This document shows, piece after piece, positions 1-8,867 of a stretch of DNA of 36,155 bases. Made by a program: the position numbers and the translations under genes. The notes beneath the pieces are model-generated. The model had not been told where the DNA came from and did no database searches. It was given only the letters and a program-made list of their open reading frames with translations. How positions within the stretch are numbered: the first letter of the stretch is position 1; every line of letters begins with the position of its first letter. The DNA comes from Candidatus Rokuibacteriota bacterium (GTDB lineage: Bacteria; Methylomirabilota; Methylomirabilia; Rokubacteriales; CSP1-6), in contig JACPIQ010000122.1 of the NCBI GenBank assembly GCA_016188005.1, positions 1 through 36,155 of the forward strand. The letters are read 5' to 3'.

Positions 1-1795
1 AGCGGCGGCGGCCGCCGAGCTGCTTCTTGCGGAGGCGGAGGGACTTCGGGGTGACCTCGAGCAATTCGTCCTCGCGGATCCACTCGAGGCACTGCTCGAG
101 GCTCATCGTCCGCGGCGGCGTGAGGCGCACGGCCTCGTCCGAGGTGGACGACCGGATGTTGGTGAGCTTCTTCTCCTTGGTGATGTTCACGTCGAGGTCG
201 TTGTCGCGGGAGGTCTCGCCGACGACCTGGCCCTCGTAGACGGGCTCGCCCGGCCCGAGGAAGAGCTCGCCCCGAGGCTGGAGATGGTCGATGGCGTAGG
301 CGGTGGTCCGGCCGGTGCGGTCGGACACCATGGCGCCGTTGGACCGGTGGGGGATGTCCCCCTGCCAGGGCGCATGCCCGTCGAAGAGGTGGTTCAGGAG
401 CCCGGTGCCCCGGGTGTCGGTGAGGAACTCGGTGCGGTAGCCGATGAGCCCGCGCGAGGGGATGCGGTACTCGAGGCGCACCCGCCCGGTGCCGTGGTTC
501 ACCATCTTCGTCATCTGGCCCTTCCGGGGCCCCAGCTTCTGCGTGACGGCGCCGATGAACTCCTCGGGGATGTCCACCACCAGGGCCTCCATGGGCTCCA
601 GCGTCTGGCCGTCCGCCTCCTTCGTGATGATCTGGGGCTTGCCCACCTCCATCTCGAAGCCTTCGCGCCGCATCATCTCCATGAGGATGGCCAGCTGCAG
701 CTCGCCGCGACCGGAGACGCGGAAGGTGTCCGGTGAGTCGGTCTCCTCCACGCGGATGGCCACGTTGGTCCGCCGCTCCTTCCAGAGCCGGTCCCGGAGC
801 TGGGTCGAGGTGACGAAGCGGCCCTCGCGCCCCGCGAAGGGCGAGACGTTGGCGGAGAAGAGCATGGACACCGTGGGCTCGTCGATGTGCATCACCGGCA
901 GGGCCACCGGCTTCTCGGCGTCCGCGATGGTCTCCCCGATCTCCATGGCCTCGATGCCCGCGACGGCCACGAGGTCGCCGGCCCAGGCCTCCGCCACCTC
1001 CACGCGTTTGAGCCCCTCGTAGCCGTAGAGCACGGTGACCTTGGCCGTCTCCACGCCGCCGTCCCGGTGGACCACGGCGACCCGGTCGTACTGGCGGATG
1101 CGGCCGTTGACGATCCGGCCGATGACGAGCCGGCCCACGTAGTCGTCCCAGTCCAGCGAGGCCGCGCGGAGCTGGAGCCCCTGCGCCTCCTCGAACCGCG
1201 GCGGCGGGACATGGGTGAGGAGCGCGTCGAAGAGCGGGGCGAGGGTCTTTCCCTCCTCCGCAAGAATGGCGGTGGCGGTGCCCTTCCGCGCGTCCGTGTA
1301 GAGGACGGGGAAGTCCAGCTGCCCCTCGGAGGCGTCGAGATCGATGAAGAGGTCGTAGACCTCGTCGAGCACCTGGGCGGGGCGCGCGTCCTGGCGATCG
1401 ATCTTGTTGATGACCACGATGGGGGGGAGCCCCGCCTCCAGCGCCTTCTTGAGGACGAAGCGCGTTTGGGGCAGTGGCCCCTCGGCGGCGTCCACCAGCA
1501 GGAGCACGCCGTCCACCAGCGTCAGCGTCCGCTCCACCTCGCCGCCGAAGTCGGCATGCCCCGGGGTGTCCACGACGTTGATCTTCACGTCCCGGTAGTG
1601 GATGGAGGTGTTCTTCGCCATGATCGTGATGCCCTTCTCGCGCTCCAGGTCGATGGAGTCCATGACGCGCTCCACCACGTGCTCGTTGGCGCGGAAGATG
1701 CCGGACTGCCAGAGCATGGCGTCCACCAGCGTGGTCTTGCCGTGGTCCACATGGGCGATGATGGCGACGTTGCGGATGTCGGGGCGCTCCAGCAT
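1..1795 (-). CDS. typA: Translational GTPase TypA/BipA (3' end off the window)
   Basis: Ribosome-associated GTPase of the EF-G/LepA class, linked to ribosome assembly and stress or low-temperature growth. The reverse strand from ATG at 1795 reads open to the left edge, 598 codons. G1 (AHVDHGKTT) is at residues 14-22, followed by the switch region [10 protein letters not shown]3 ([14 protein letters not shown]) and G4 (NKIDR). The visible end, [18 protein letters not shown], matches the basic tail seen near the C-terminus of TypA proteins, so only a few residues should be missing. The start has GAGG just upstream, closer than usual. It is divergent from the cyclophilin gene. LepA and EF-G are less likely, because the long C-terminal region and tail are TypA-type. 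Confidence 0.95.
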   Translation of the reverse strand, partial: MLERPDIRNVAIIAHVDHGKTTLVDAMLWQSGIFRANEHVVERVMDSIDLEREKGITIMAKNTSIHYRDVKINVVDTPGHADFGGEVERTLTLVDGVLLLVDAAEGPLPQTRFVLKKALEAGLPPIVVINKIDRQDARPAQVLDEVYDLFIDLDASEGQLDFPVLYTDARKGTATAILAEEGKTLAPLFDALLTHVPPPRFEEAQGLQLRAASLDWDDYVGRLVIGRIVNGRIRQYDRVAVVHRDGGVETAKVTVLYGYEGLKRVEVAEAWAGDLVAVAGIEAMEIGETIADAEKPVALPVMHIDEPTVSMLFSANVSPFAGREGRFVTSTQLRDRLWKERRTNVAIRVEETDSPDTFRVSGRGELQLAILMEMMRREGFEMEVGKPQIITKEADGQTLEPMEALVVDIPEEFIGAVTQKLGPRKGQMTKMVNHGTGRVRLEYRIPSRGLIGYRTEFLTDTRGTGLLNHLFDGHAPWQGDIPHRSNGAMVSDRTGRTTAYAIDHLQPRGELFLGPGEPVYEGQVVGETSRDNDLDVNITKEKKLTNIRSSTSDEAVRLTPPRTMSLEQCLEWIREDELLEVTPKSLRLRKKQLGGRRR

Positions 1796-1814
1796 GTCCT
1801 CACTGTAGCATGCC

Positions 1815-1844
1815 TTGTGGCGCCCGCGCGGCCTCTGGCATAAT
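1815..1844 (+). promoter_or_regulatory. Candidate sigma70 promoter for the cyclophilin gene
   Basis: TTGTGG at 1815-1820 and CATAAT at 1839-1844 are separated by 18 nt in an otherwise GC-rich spacer between typA and the cyclophilin gene. A strong ribosome binding site (AAGGAGG, 1860-1866) follows before ATG 1874. The assignment is by pattern only. Confidence 0.4.
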
Positions 1845-1873
1845 GGCGCATCCCAACTCAAGGAGGCCCACCG

Positions 1874-2416
1874 ATGCGGTTCCGACTCCTCGCCCTCGTC
1901 ACGGGGGCGGCGCTGCTGCTGGAGGTGCAGGGGCTCGCGTTCCCCGCGGCCGAGGCCCAGCAAGGAGGCAAGAGGGTGAAACAGTCCGCGGTCATCACCA
2001 TGGAGAAGGGCGGGGAGATCAAGCTGGACTTCTTCCCGCAGGACGCGCCGAAGACGGTGGAGAACTTCGTCACGCTGTCCAGGAAGGGCTTCTATGACGG
2101 GCTCACCTTCCACCGCGTCGAGCCCGGCTTCGTCGTCCAGGGCGGCGACCCCAAGGGCACCGGCATGGGCGGCCCCGGCTACACCATCAAGGCCGAGTTC
2201 AACAGGCAGAAGCATGTCCGGGGCTCGCTGGCCATGGCGCGCTCGCAGCACCCGGACTCTGCCGGCAGCCAGTTCTACATCTGCCTCGCGGCGGCACCCT
2301 TCCTGGACGGCAACTACACCGTGTTCGGCATCGTCACCTCGGGCATGGACGTCGTGGACAAGATCCGGAAGGGCGACACGATGAAGTCCGTGAAGATCGT
2401 CGAGGCGGCACAGTAG
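1874..2416 (+). CDS. Exported cyclophilin-type peptidyl-prolyl cis-trans isomerase
   Basis: Catalyses cis-trans isomerisation of proline peptide bonds, probably outside the cytoplasm. The 180-residue product starts with a signal-peptide-like segment (residues 1-29, ending AAEAQ). It then carries the cyclophilin core: [15 protein letters not shown] at 79-93 with the catalytic Arg81, the AGSQFYI segment at about 130-136, and [10 protein letters not shown] at 143-152. The length is normal for a bacterial cyclophilin plus leader. ATG 1874 is fixed by AAGGAGG eight bases upstream. The D-aminoacylase gene starts two bases after its stop, so the two are probably co-transcribed. Confidence 0.93.
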   Translation: MRFRLLALVTGAALLLEVQGLAFPAAEAQQGGKRVKQSAVITMEKGGEIKLDFFPQDAPKTVENFVTLSRKGFYDGLTFHRVEPGFVVQGGDPKGTGMGGPGYTIKAEFNRQKHVRGSLAMARSQHPDSAGSQFYICLAAAPFLDGNYTVFGIVTSGMDVVDKIRKGDTMKSVKIVEAAQ

Positions 2417-2418
2417 CC

Positions 2419-4014
2419 GTGGCCTGGTCGCTCCTCATCCGGAACGGAACCGTCGTGGACGGCAGCGGCGCCCCCGGCGTGCGCGCCGACGTGGCGGTGG
2501 AGGGCGACCGCATTGCCGCGGTCGGCGCCGGGCTCGCCGGCGAGGCGGCCCGCGTCATCGACGCCGGAGGGCTCACGGTGGCGCCGGGCTTCATCGACAT
2601 CCACTCGCACTCCGACCTCTTCTACCACGCCTGCCCCGCGGCCGAGTCCAAGGTGCGCCAGGGTGTCACCACCGAGGTGGTGGGGATGTGTTCCTTCTCG
2701 CCGGCCCCCGTGGCGCCCGGGCGGGCGGACATCCTCCGGGCGTGGGCCGGGGGCATCGGCTCCCAGCTGCCCATCGCCTGGCAGAGCTTCGGCGAGTACC
2801 TCGCCCACGTGCGGCGGCTCGGGCTCTCGGTGAACGTCGTCCAGTTCGCGGGCCAGGGGGCGCTGCGGCTGGCGACCGTCGGGCCCGACGACCGCCCGCC
2901 CACCCCGGCCGAGGAGGCGGCCATGGCGCGGTATCTGGCCGAGGCGCTGGAGGCCGGGGCCTTCGGCTTCTCCACGGGGCTCGTGTATCCGCCGAGCCTC
3001 TACGCTTCCACCGAGGAACTGATTAGGCTGGCGCGGAGCATGGCCCGGCGCGGGGGACTGTACTTCTCCCACATCAGGGGCGAGGCGGCGATGCTGGAGG
3101 CCTCCATCGCGGAGGCCATCAGGATCGGTGAGGAGGCGGGGGTGCCCGTGCAGATCGCCCACATCAAGGCGGCCGGCCGCGAGAACTGGGGCCTCATGGG
3201 ACGGGGGCTCCGTCTCATCGAGGCGGCCCGGGCCCGCGGCGTGGAGGTGACGGCCGACGTCTATCCCTATACCGCCGGCAGCACGAAGATGGACAACCTC
3301 CTGCCCGCCTGGATGCACGACGGCGGCATCGCCCGCCTCCTCGAGCGCCTGGCCGATCCCGCAGCGCGCCGGCGCGCCGTCGCGGAGTGCCTGGTGGACG
3401 GCGAGCGCTGGCTCACGCTCTCCGGTGCCACGGGCTGGGACGAGATCGTGATCGCCACCTGCCCCCGCGCGGACCTCGAGGGGATGAGCCTCGCCGCGCT
3501 GGCGCGGCAGGCCGGCGCCCCGCCGGCCGAGGCGATGCTCGACCTGCTCCTGGCCGAGCGGGCCGGCGTCTCCATGGTGATCTTCACCCAGAGCGAGGAC
3601 AACGTGAAGCAGGCCCTCGCGCATCCCCACGTCATGGTGGGCTCGGACTCCATCGGGCTCTCGACCGGGCCGGGGCCGCATCCCGGCAAGCCTCACCCGC
3701 GCATGTACGGGACCTTCCCCCGGGTGCTGGGCCGCTACTGCCGCGAGGAACATGTCGTCTCTCTCGAGAGCGCTGTCCACAAGATGACCGGCATGCCGGC
3801 CGCCAAGCTCCGCCTCCGGGATCGGGGGCTCCTGCGCCGGGGCTTCGCCGCCGACCTGGCGCTCTTCGACGCGGCGACAATCCGTGACGAGGCGACCTAC
3901 GCCGATCCCCACCGCCATCCGACGGGGATGCCGTACGTCGTGGTGAACGGGCAGGTGGTGGTGGACGGCCCCCGCTTCAACGCCCTCCCGGCCGGCCGGG
4001 TGCTCACCCCCTGA
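2419..4014 (+). CDS. D-aminoacylase / N-acyl-D-amino-acid deacylase family amidohydrolase
   Basis: Predicted zinc amidohydrolase removing an acyl group from N-acyl-D-amino acids or a related amide. The 531-residue product begins with the small beta-sandwich strand ([11 protein letters not shown]). The metal motif HSHSD is at 62-66. Cys91, within [12 protein letters not shown], sits where D-aminoacylases place their metal-binding Cys. Asp410 (VGSDS) is the probable catalytic Asp, followed by the family segment [15 protein letters not shown]. The C-terminal metal-sandwich return ([10 protein letters not shown]) is present. It starts at GTG 2419, two bases after the cyclophilin stop. The family assignment is firm, but amidohydrolases of this type vary in substrate. 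Confidence 0.88.
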   Translation: MAWSLLIRNGTVVDGSGAPGVRADVAVEGDRIAAVGAGLAGEAARVIDAGGLTVAPGFIDIHSHSDLFYHACPAAESKVRQGVTTEVVGMCSFSPAPVAPGRADILRAWAGGIGSQLPIAWQSFGEYLAHVRRLGLSVNVVQFAGQGALRLATVGPDDRPPTPAEEAAMARYLAEALEAGAFGFSTGLVYPPSLYASTEELIRLARSMARRGGLYFSHIRGEAAMLEASIAEAIRIGEEAGVPVQIAHIKAAGRENWGLMGRGLRLIEAARARGVEVTADVYPYTAGSTKMDNLLPAWMHDGGIARLLERLADPAARRRAVAECLVDGERWLTLSGATGWDEIVIATCPRADLEGMSLAALARQAGAPPAEAMLDLLLAERAGVSMVIFTQSEDNVKQALAHPHVMVGSDSIGLSTGPGPHPGKPHPRMYGTFPRVLGRYCREEHVVSLESAVHKMTGMPAAKLRLRDRGLLRRGFAADLALFDAATIRDEATYADPHRHPTGMPYVVVNGQVVVDGPRFNALPAGRVLTP

Positions 4015-4028
4015 CCTGCCGCCCCGCC

Positions 4029-4064
4029 GTGCCGGGCCCTGGACGGCCCAGGGCGGCGCGGCAC
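4029..4064 (+). terminator. Possible GC-rich hairpin after the D-aminoacylase gene
   Basis: GTGCCGGGCCCTGG (4029-4042) can pair imperfectly with CCAGGGCGGCGCGGCAC (4048-4064). No U-tract follows, so it is at best a weak terminator or transcript-end hairpin between the D-aminoacylase gene and the tup promoter region. Confidence 0.25.
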
Positions 4065-4144
4065 TTCAGGAGCTCGTTCCCGGGCGAGTGACCGGGCCAC
4101 CAGCTCCGCGCTGTCCGGGCGGTTGACGGGCCGGGCCGCCACAT

Positions 4145-4166
4145 TTATGCTTCCTCGAGCATAATA
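4145..4166 (+). promoter_or_regulatory. AT-rich palindrome overlapping a -10 element upstream of tupA: candidate oxyanion-responsive operator
   Basis: TTATGCT at 4145-4151 and AGCATAA at 4158-4164 form a perfect 7-bp inverted repeat around a 6-nt centre. This is conspicuous because the surrounding DNA is very GC-rich. The right arm contains CATAAT (4160-4165), a good -10 hexamer, about 30 bases before the tupA start at 4197. A dyad lying over a -10 element is the layout expected for repression. ModE or TunR-like regulators control such loci in other bacteria, but no regulator gene is nearby and I cannot match the site to a known consensus. Confidence 0.5.
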
Positions 4167-4196
4167 CACGTCCGCTGGACCTGAGGGAGGATCCCG

Positions 4197-5024
4197 ATGA
4201 TCGATCGATTCCTGCTCTTCCTGACGGTGGCGCTCGGGCTGGCCGGCCCGGCCCTGGCCCAGTCCAGCGTGGTCATCCTCTCGACGACCACGAGCACCCA
4301 GGACTCGGGCCTGCTGGACGTGCTCGTGCCGATGTTCGAGAAGAAGAGCGGGCTGACGGTGAAGACGATCTCCGTCGGCACGGGCCAGGCGCTGGCCCTG
4401 GCCGCCCGGGGCGAGGCGGACGTGACGCTGGCTCATGCCCCCGCGGTCGAGAAGAAATACATCGACGAAGGCAGGATGCTCCATCGGCGGCTGGTCATGT
4501 ACAACGACTTCGTCATCATCGGCCCGGAGAGCGACCCGGCGAAGGTCAAGGGTCTTCCACGCGCGGCGGACGCGCTGAGGCGCATCGCCGAGACCCGGTC
4601 TCGTTTTGTGTCGCGGGGCGACAGGTCGGGGACCCACACGCTGGAGATGGGCCTCTGGAAGCAGGCCGCGATCGAGCCCCGGGGGGCCTGGTACATCGAG
4701 TCGGGGCAGGGCATGGGCCAGACGCTCGGCATCGCCAACGACCGGCGCGCCTATACCGTCACCGACCGCGGCACGTGGCTCGCCTTCCAGAAGCGGGTCA
4801 GCCTGCCGATCCTGGTCGAGAAGGACCGACCGCTGCTGAACATCTACTCGGTCATGGAGGTCAACGTGGCCAACGGCCCGCGCGTCAACGCCGCGGGCGG
4901 GAGGGCGTTCGCCGACTTCATGGTGTCGCCCGAGGTGCAGGACGTCATCAGGACCTACGGGATGGACAGGTACGGTCAGCCGCTCTTCGTCCCCATCGCC
5001 GGCAAGCGGGACGAGGATCTCTAG
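4197..5024 (+). CDS. tupA: Tungstate ABC transporter substrate-binding protein TupA
   Basis: Extracytoplasmic binding protein capturing tungstate for the TupB/TupC importer. The 275-residue product has a signal peptide (residues 1-21, ending GPALA). The hallmark STTTSTQDSGLLD follows at once, which distinguishes TupA-type proteins from ModA. Further family segments are SVGTGQAL, the RGEADVTLAHAPA stretch, and SRGDRSGTHTLE. ATG 4197 lies at the end of a GGGAGGATCCCG leader. The partner permease TupB would normally follow directly, but here it is 1.7 kb away behind a restriction-modification pair. The candidate operator at 4145-4164 lies just upstream. Confidence 0.92.
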   Translation: MIDRFLLFLTVALGLAGPALAQSSVVILSTTTSTQDSGLLDVLVPMFEKKSGLTVKTISVGTGQALALAARGEADVTLAHAPAVEKKYIDEGRMLHRRLVMYNDFVIIGPESDPAKVKGLPRAADALRRIAETRSRFVSRGDRSGTHTLEMGLWKQAAIEPRGAWYIESGQGMGQTLGIANDRRAYTVTDRGTWLAFQKRVSLPILVEKDRPLLNIYSVMEVNVANGPRVNAAGGRAFADFMVSPEVQDVIRTYGMDRYGQPLFVPIAGKRDEDL

Positions 5025-5250
5025 AACGTCGACCTGCCGTATCACGCAGTGGACATTGTGCAGGGCCGGCCGGGCGAGCTACGGTGATGTCGACGTGGAT
5101 CAGAGGCCGCGACGTCAGCTCCGCCTCCCGTTGCCTTGTGAGAATCGCGAGGCTCATGCTAGTCTTTCGCATGCCCTTGAGAGTCAGGGTGTCACCGGGG
5201 GGCTTGACCATGGTGACGCCGGGCTCGCTCCTCTCGGGGAGGAGGCGGGC
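5025..5250. other. Spacer between tupA and the methyltransferase gene
   Basis: No gene is supported in these 226 bases. An open frame continues upstream of the methyltransferase from 5056, but it has no ribosome binding site and no family similarity. A weak promoter-like pair, TTGTGA and TAGTCT 18 nt apart (about 5138-5167), could drive the restriction-modification pair. The left junction of the inserted module should lie in this stretch. I found no duplication matching the 6652-6699 spacer on the other side. Confidence 0.4.
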
Positions 5251-6108
5251 GTGAAGCGCCTCGCTCCGCAGCTCTCGACCCGCCTGGGACTCCTCTACGG
5301 CACGGACTGCTTCAACCTGTTTTCGGCCCTCAAAGACGAGTCCATCCACTGCGTCTTTGCTGATCCGCCATTCAATCTCGGCAAAGATTACGGTCACGGC
5401 GCGATGAAGGACGCGCTCGAGAAACGTGACTATCTCAAGTGGTCATTTGCCTGGCTCGACGAGTGCATTCGACTGCTCACGCCCGGTGGCGCGCTGTTCG
5501 TGTACATCCTCCCGCAATGGGGCTACCATCTGGCCGCGCACATCGAAGAGCGGGGAATGCTCTTTCGCCATTGGATTGCGTTGTCGATGAAAGGCACGTT
5601 CCCGCGCGGCCGCAAGCTGTACCCGGCGCATTACACCCTCCTCTACTTCACCAAGGGAGAGCCACGGGTTTTCAATCACGTTCGACTTCCGGTGCCGGTG
5701 TGTCGTCACTGCGGGAAGGATGTGAAGGATTACGGCGGCCATCGCAAGTACCTGAATCCGCTTGGACTCAACCTCACCGACTTCTGGGATGACACCGCAC
5801 CCGCGAGGCACCAGAAATTCAAGGCCCGGTGGCACATCAACGAGCTGAAGCCGATGATTCCCAGCCGCTGCATCCAGATCGCGACGGAAGAGGGGGACAT
5901 AGTCCTTGACCCGTTCGGGGGCGGAGGCTCCACGTACGAGACGGCGGAGCATCTGAAGCGCCACTGGCTTGGCACTGAGATAGCGACCTGCGCCGCGATT
6001 CGGGATCGGTTCAGGCGGCATCTCCCCGGTCTGAAGGCCGCGTCGCCAGGCGCCCTGCAGCGCGTGTTCAAGCGACCTGATCCGAAATTCACTCTGGTCG
6101 TGCCCTGA
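5251..6108 (+). CDS. Type II DNA methyltransferase, beta-class (N6-adenine or N4-cytosine)
   Basis: Site-specific amino-methyltransferase protecting DNA against the adjacent nuclease. Catalytic motif IV (DPPFNLGKDY) is at residues 38-47, and the AdoMet motif I (LDPFGGGGST) is at 219-228, preceded by KPMIPSRCI. The order IV then I is the beta-class arrangement. DPPF favours N6-adenine, but N4-cytosine cannot be excluded. A C-x2-C...H cluster (Cys151, Cys154, His164) lies in the central target-recognition region and may bind zinc. GTG 5251 is preferred over the upstream start at 5056 because GGGGAGGAGG ends six bases before it and the homologous region begins there. Its G+C is lower than the neighbours': 32 of 60 bases at 5341-5400. 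The nuclease gene starts on the base after its stop. Confidence 0.88.
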   Translation: MKRLAPQLSTRLGLLYGTDCFNLFSALKDESIHCVFADPPFNLGKDYGHGAMKDALEKRDYLKWSFAWLDECIRLLTPGGALFVYILPQWGYHLAAHIEERGMLFRHWIALSMKGTFPRGRKLYPAHYTLLYFTKGEPRVFNHVRLPVPVCRHCGKDVKDYGGHRKYLNPLGLNLTDFWDDTAPARHQKFKARWHINELKPMIPSRCIQIATEEGDIVLDPFGGGGSTYETAEHLKRHWLGTEIATCAAIRDRFRRHLPGLKAASPGALQRVFKRPDPKFTLVVP

Positions 6109-6651
6109 GTGGCCAAGATCGTAGAGGAGCACCACTACGATGGGGCTGGCGAGCGCCTAGAGCGCCTGGGTCTCATTCCTCTCCTCGAAGAACTGCGGAG
6201 CATCCTCCGAGGTGTACCTCTCCAGGTGAAGGAGGAGCGTGATGCCAATGGTGGGGCCGCCGTCCGCCGACTGATCGACGCGCGCTTCCCGAAGCCTTGG
6301 GCTGGCGTCAAGAGCGGAGACATCGACTGGACCAAGTGCCACCCCGTCAATGGCACACGTGTCTGTCTCGGGGTTGAGATCCAGATGTCCGCGAGGAGCG
6401 ACCTTCTCGTCATCGACGTGATCCACCTCAGGAAGGCACTGGAGAAGGGGAAGATCGACGTGGGTGTGCTGGTCGTCCCGAGCGACAAGCTCGGGGTCTT
6501 TCTGACAGATCGGGGCCCCAGGGTATCTGATGCCAAGCGCCACATAAGGGAGGCACGAGCGGAGGATCTCCCGCTGGTGCTTCTGGCGCTGGAGCACGAT
6601 GGGCCAGGGCCAGCCCTGAAGAAGCAAGCCAAGCGGGAGCGCAAGAAGTAA
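6109..6651 (+). CDS. Type II restriction endonuclease, BglII/BstYI-like
   Basis: Predicted partner nuclease of the preceding methyltransferase. The 180-residue product has a central GVEIQM segment with Glu90-x-Gln92, matching the E-x-Q catalytic pair known for BglII. Asp71 and Asp73 are upstream candidates for the metal-binding Asp. The following segment GKIDVGVLVVPSDKL resembles the equivalent stretch of BstYI. The N-terminal part (EEHHYDGAGERLERL) also resembles that family, and the C-terminus is Lys/Arg-rich. The start is GTG 6109, immediately after the methyltransferase TGA, so translation is likely coupled. The recognition site is unknown; BglII and BstYI cut at GATC-centred sites, which is only a hint. 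The family call rests on motif recall, not a search. Confidence 0.78.
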   Translation: MAKIVEEHHYDGAGERLERLGLIPLLEELRSILRGVPLQVKEERDANGGAAVRRLIDARFPKPWAGVKSGDIDWTKCHPVNGTRVCLGVEIQMSARSDLLVIDVIHLRKALEKGKIDVGVLVVPSDKLGVFLTDRGPRVSDAKRHIREARAEDLPLVLLALEHDGPGPALKKQAKRERKK

Positions 6652-6699
6652 CACGATCGAGCCCTGCTTGGTGGGACGCTTGCCACGGAACCCAGCAAA

Positions 6700-7395
6700 G
6701 TGAGCCTGCTCGTCCAGGGCCTGCTCGAGGCGCTCCGCCTGCTCCTGACGGGCGATCCGGAGGTGTGGCGGATCACGCTCCTGTCGCTCCAGGTCTCGGG
6801 GAGCGCGACCGCGCTGTCGCTGCTGATCGGCATCCCGCTGGGGACCGTCCTCGCGCTCGCGCGCTTTCCCGGCCGGGCGCTCGCCGTCAGCCTGGTGAAC
6901 ACGGGCATGGGACTGCCGCCCGTGGTCGTCGGCCTGTTCGTGACGATCCTGCTGTGGCGGGGAGGCGCCCTGGGCTTCCTCGAGATGCTCTACACGCCGC
7001 CGGCCATGGTGCTGGCCCAGATGGTGATCGCCGCGCCCATCGTGACGGGGCTGACGCTGGCCGCCGTCCAGCAGGTGCCCGCGCAGTTCCGGCTGCAGAT
7101 GCTGGCGCTGGGCGCCTCACGCGCCCAGATGGTCGGCGCGCTGCTCCGGGAGGCGCGGCTGCCCATGCTGGCCGCCGTGATGGCCGGCTTCGGCGGCGTG
7201 ATCTCGGAGGTGGGGGCCTCCCTCATGGTCGGCGGCAACATCAAGGGTGTCACGCGCGTCCTCACCACCGCCACGGTGCTCGAGACCTCCAAGGGGGCCT
7301 TCGACGTCGCCATCGCGCTGTCCGTGATCCTGCTCCTCCTCACCTTCCTCGTGAACTGGGCGCTCACCTGGGTGCAGCAGCGCGCGCGCGGTTGA
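6700..7395 (+). CDS. tupB: Tungstate ABC transporter permease TupB
   Basis: Inner-membrane permease for tungstate, 231 residues with about five hydrophobic segments. The conserved cytoplasmic loop that docks on the ATPase is visible (LGASRAQMVGALLREARLP, around residues 138-156). The stretch GGVISEVGASLMVGGNIKG is typical of TupB/WtpB-type permeases rather than ModB. It starts at GTG 6700 with only a weak ribosome binding site. It belongs functionally with tupA (4197) and tupC (10134) but is separated from both. modA follows after 35 bases. Confidence 0.88.
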   Translation: MSLLVQGLLEALRLLLTGDPEVWRITLLSLQVSGSATALSLLIGIPLGTVLALARFPGRALAVSLVNTGMGLPPVVVGLFVTILLWRGGALGFLEMLYTPPAMVLAQMVIAAPIVTGLTLAAVQQVPAQFRLQMLALGASRAQMVGALLREARLPMLAAVMAGFGGVISEVGASLMVGGNIKGVTRVLTTATVLETSKGAFDVAIALSVILLLLTFLVNWALTWVQQRARG

Positions 7396-7430
7396 CGCGG
7401 CCCGGGGGGCCCCGCACAATCGAGACCACG

Positions 7431-8207
7431 ATGCGACACGCCCGGCGGCTCGTGGCGGCGGCCCTGCTGGTGGTCCTGCCCTGGCTCGCGGGCCCGGCGG
7501 CGGCCCAGCCGGCCAGGCCCGCGCTCACCGTCTTCGCCGCCGCGGACCTGGCCTTCGTCTTCAAGGAGCTGATCCCGCTCTTCGAGCAGCGGAGCGGCGC
7601 GCGGGTGACGCTGGTCCTCGGGTCGAGCGGCACACTCGCCCGCCAGATCGAGCACGGCGCGCCGGCCGATGTCTTCTTCTCAGCCGACCGCGCCCTGGTG
7701 GACGACCTCTCCCGGGCAGCCGCGGTCATCCCCGAGACGCGGTCGTTGTATGCCCAGGGGCGCCTGGCGCTCGCCGTGTCGAAACGGGCAGGTCTCGCCG
7801 TCCGGGACCTCCGAGACCTCGAGCGGCCTGCGGTGCGGCGCATCGCCATCGCCAATCCGGAGCATGCCCCGTACGGGCGCGCCGCGCGGGAGGCCCTCCA
7901 GGCGCTCTCGCTCTGGGAGCGGCTGCGGCCCCGGCTCGTCTACGGCGAGAACGTGCGCCACGCGCTGCAGTTCGTCCAGGCAGGTGCGGCGGAGGCGGCG
8001 CTCGTCGCGCTCTCGATCGCCTCGGTGCCCGAAGTGGACACGCTGCCCGTGGACCCGCGGCTCCACCGGCCCCTCGATCAGATGGCCGCCGTCGTCCGGC
8101 GCAGCGGGCGGCCGGAGCTGGGGCTGGCCTTCCTGCAGTTCGTCCAGGGGGCCGAGGGCCGGCCCCTCATGAAGCGCCACGGCTTCCTCCTCCCGGGGGA
8201 GTTCTGA
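7431..8207 (+). CDS. modA: Molybdate ABC transporter substrate-binding protein ModA
   Basis: Periplasmic molybdate-binding protein, 258 residues. A signal peptide covers about residues 1-25 (ending GPAAAQ). The ModA core follows: TVFAAADL at 33-40, the oxyanion-binding GSSGTLARQI at 64-73, and GAPADVFFSAD at 76-86. Later stretches (NPEHAPYGRAA, YGENVRHALQFV) are also characteristic. The open frame extends far upstream in a shadow reading of tupB, but ATG 7431 gives a correct leader and places the gene just after tupB. modB follows three bases after its stop. Confidence 0.93.
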   Translation: MRHARRLVAAALLVVLPWLAGPAAAQPARPALTVFAAADLAFVFKELIPLFEQRSGARVTLVLGSSGTLARQIEHGAPADVFFSADRALVDDLSRAAAVIPETRSLYAQGRLALAVSKRAGLAVRDLRDLERPAVRRIAIANPEHAPYGRAAREALQALSLWERLRPRLVYGENVRHALQFVQAGAAEAALVALSIASVPEVDTLPVDPRLHRPLDQMAAVVRRSGRPELGLAFLQFVQGAEGRPLMKRHGFLLPGEF

Positions 8208-8210
8208 GCC

Positions 8211-8867
8211 GTGCCCGACCTCTTCCCGGTGTGGCTGTCGCTGCGCGTCGCGACCCTGGCGACCTGCCTCACCCTTGTCGTCGGGCTGCCGCTGGCCTGG
8301 CTGCTGGCGCGGCGGCGCTTCCCGGGGCGCGACCTGGTGGCGGCGGCCGTGGTGCTCCCGCTGGTGCTGCCGCCCACGGTGCTGGGCTACTACCTCCTGC
8401 TCCTCATCGCGAGCCAGGGCGCGCTGGGTCGCGCGCTGGGCGCTCTCGGCGTCGAGCTGGCGTTCACGTGGCGGGCCGCCGTGCTCGCGGCCGCAGTCGG
8501 CTCCGTCGCGCTCCTCGCCAAGGCCGCCCAGGCCGGCTTCGAGTCGGTGGACGCCAGGCTCGAGCAGGCGGCGCGTACGCTCGGCCGCTCCGAGTGGGGA
8601 ATCTTCTGGTCCATCACCCTGCCCCTGGCCTGGCGCTCGGTGGTGGCTGGCACCGTGCTCGCCTTCTGTCGGGCGCTGGGCGACTTCGGCATCACCTTGA
8701 TGGTGGCGGGAAACATCCCGGGGCTCACCCAGACGCTGCCGCTTGCCATCTACGACCATGTCCAGTCCAACCGCATGGCGGAGGCCAATACGCTGGCGCT
8801 CCTGGCGGTGGTGGGCGTCACGGCGCTCCTGATGGGTGTGGGACGCCTGGCCCGCCTCCGCTTCTAG
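8211..8867 (+). CDS. modB: Molybdate ABC transporter permease ModB
   Basis: Inner-membrane permease of the molybdate importer, 218 residues with five to six hydrophobic segments. Family features are [17 protein letters not shown] near residues 46-62, the ATPase-coupling loop [22 protein letters not shown], and [19 protein letters not shown]. It starts at GTG 8211. The stop codon TAG (8865-8867) abuts the left inverted repeat of a small element, so transcription into modC must cross that element. Confidence 0.93.
   Translation: MPDLFPVWLSLRVATLATCLTLVVGLPLAWLLARRRFPGRDLVAAAVVLPLVLPPTVLGYYLLLLIASQGALGRALGALGVELAFTWRAAVLAAAVGSVALLAKAAQAGFESVDARLEQAARTLGRSEWGIFWSITLPLAWRSVVAGTVLAFCRALGDFGITLMVAGNIPGLTQTLPLAIYDHVQSNRMAEANTLALLAVVGVTALLMGVGRLARLRF

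Noticed and set aside
4015-4196. A strong terminator plus a small gene in the spacer before tupA
   Set aside because: The hairpin is imperfect and lacks a U-tract, and no short ORF there has a ribosome binding site or recognisable sequence.
5056-5250. N-terminal extension of the methyltransferase from ATG 5056
   Set aside because: No family similarity and no ribosome binding site; GTG 5251 has a strong one and fits the family N-terminus.
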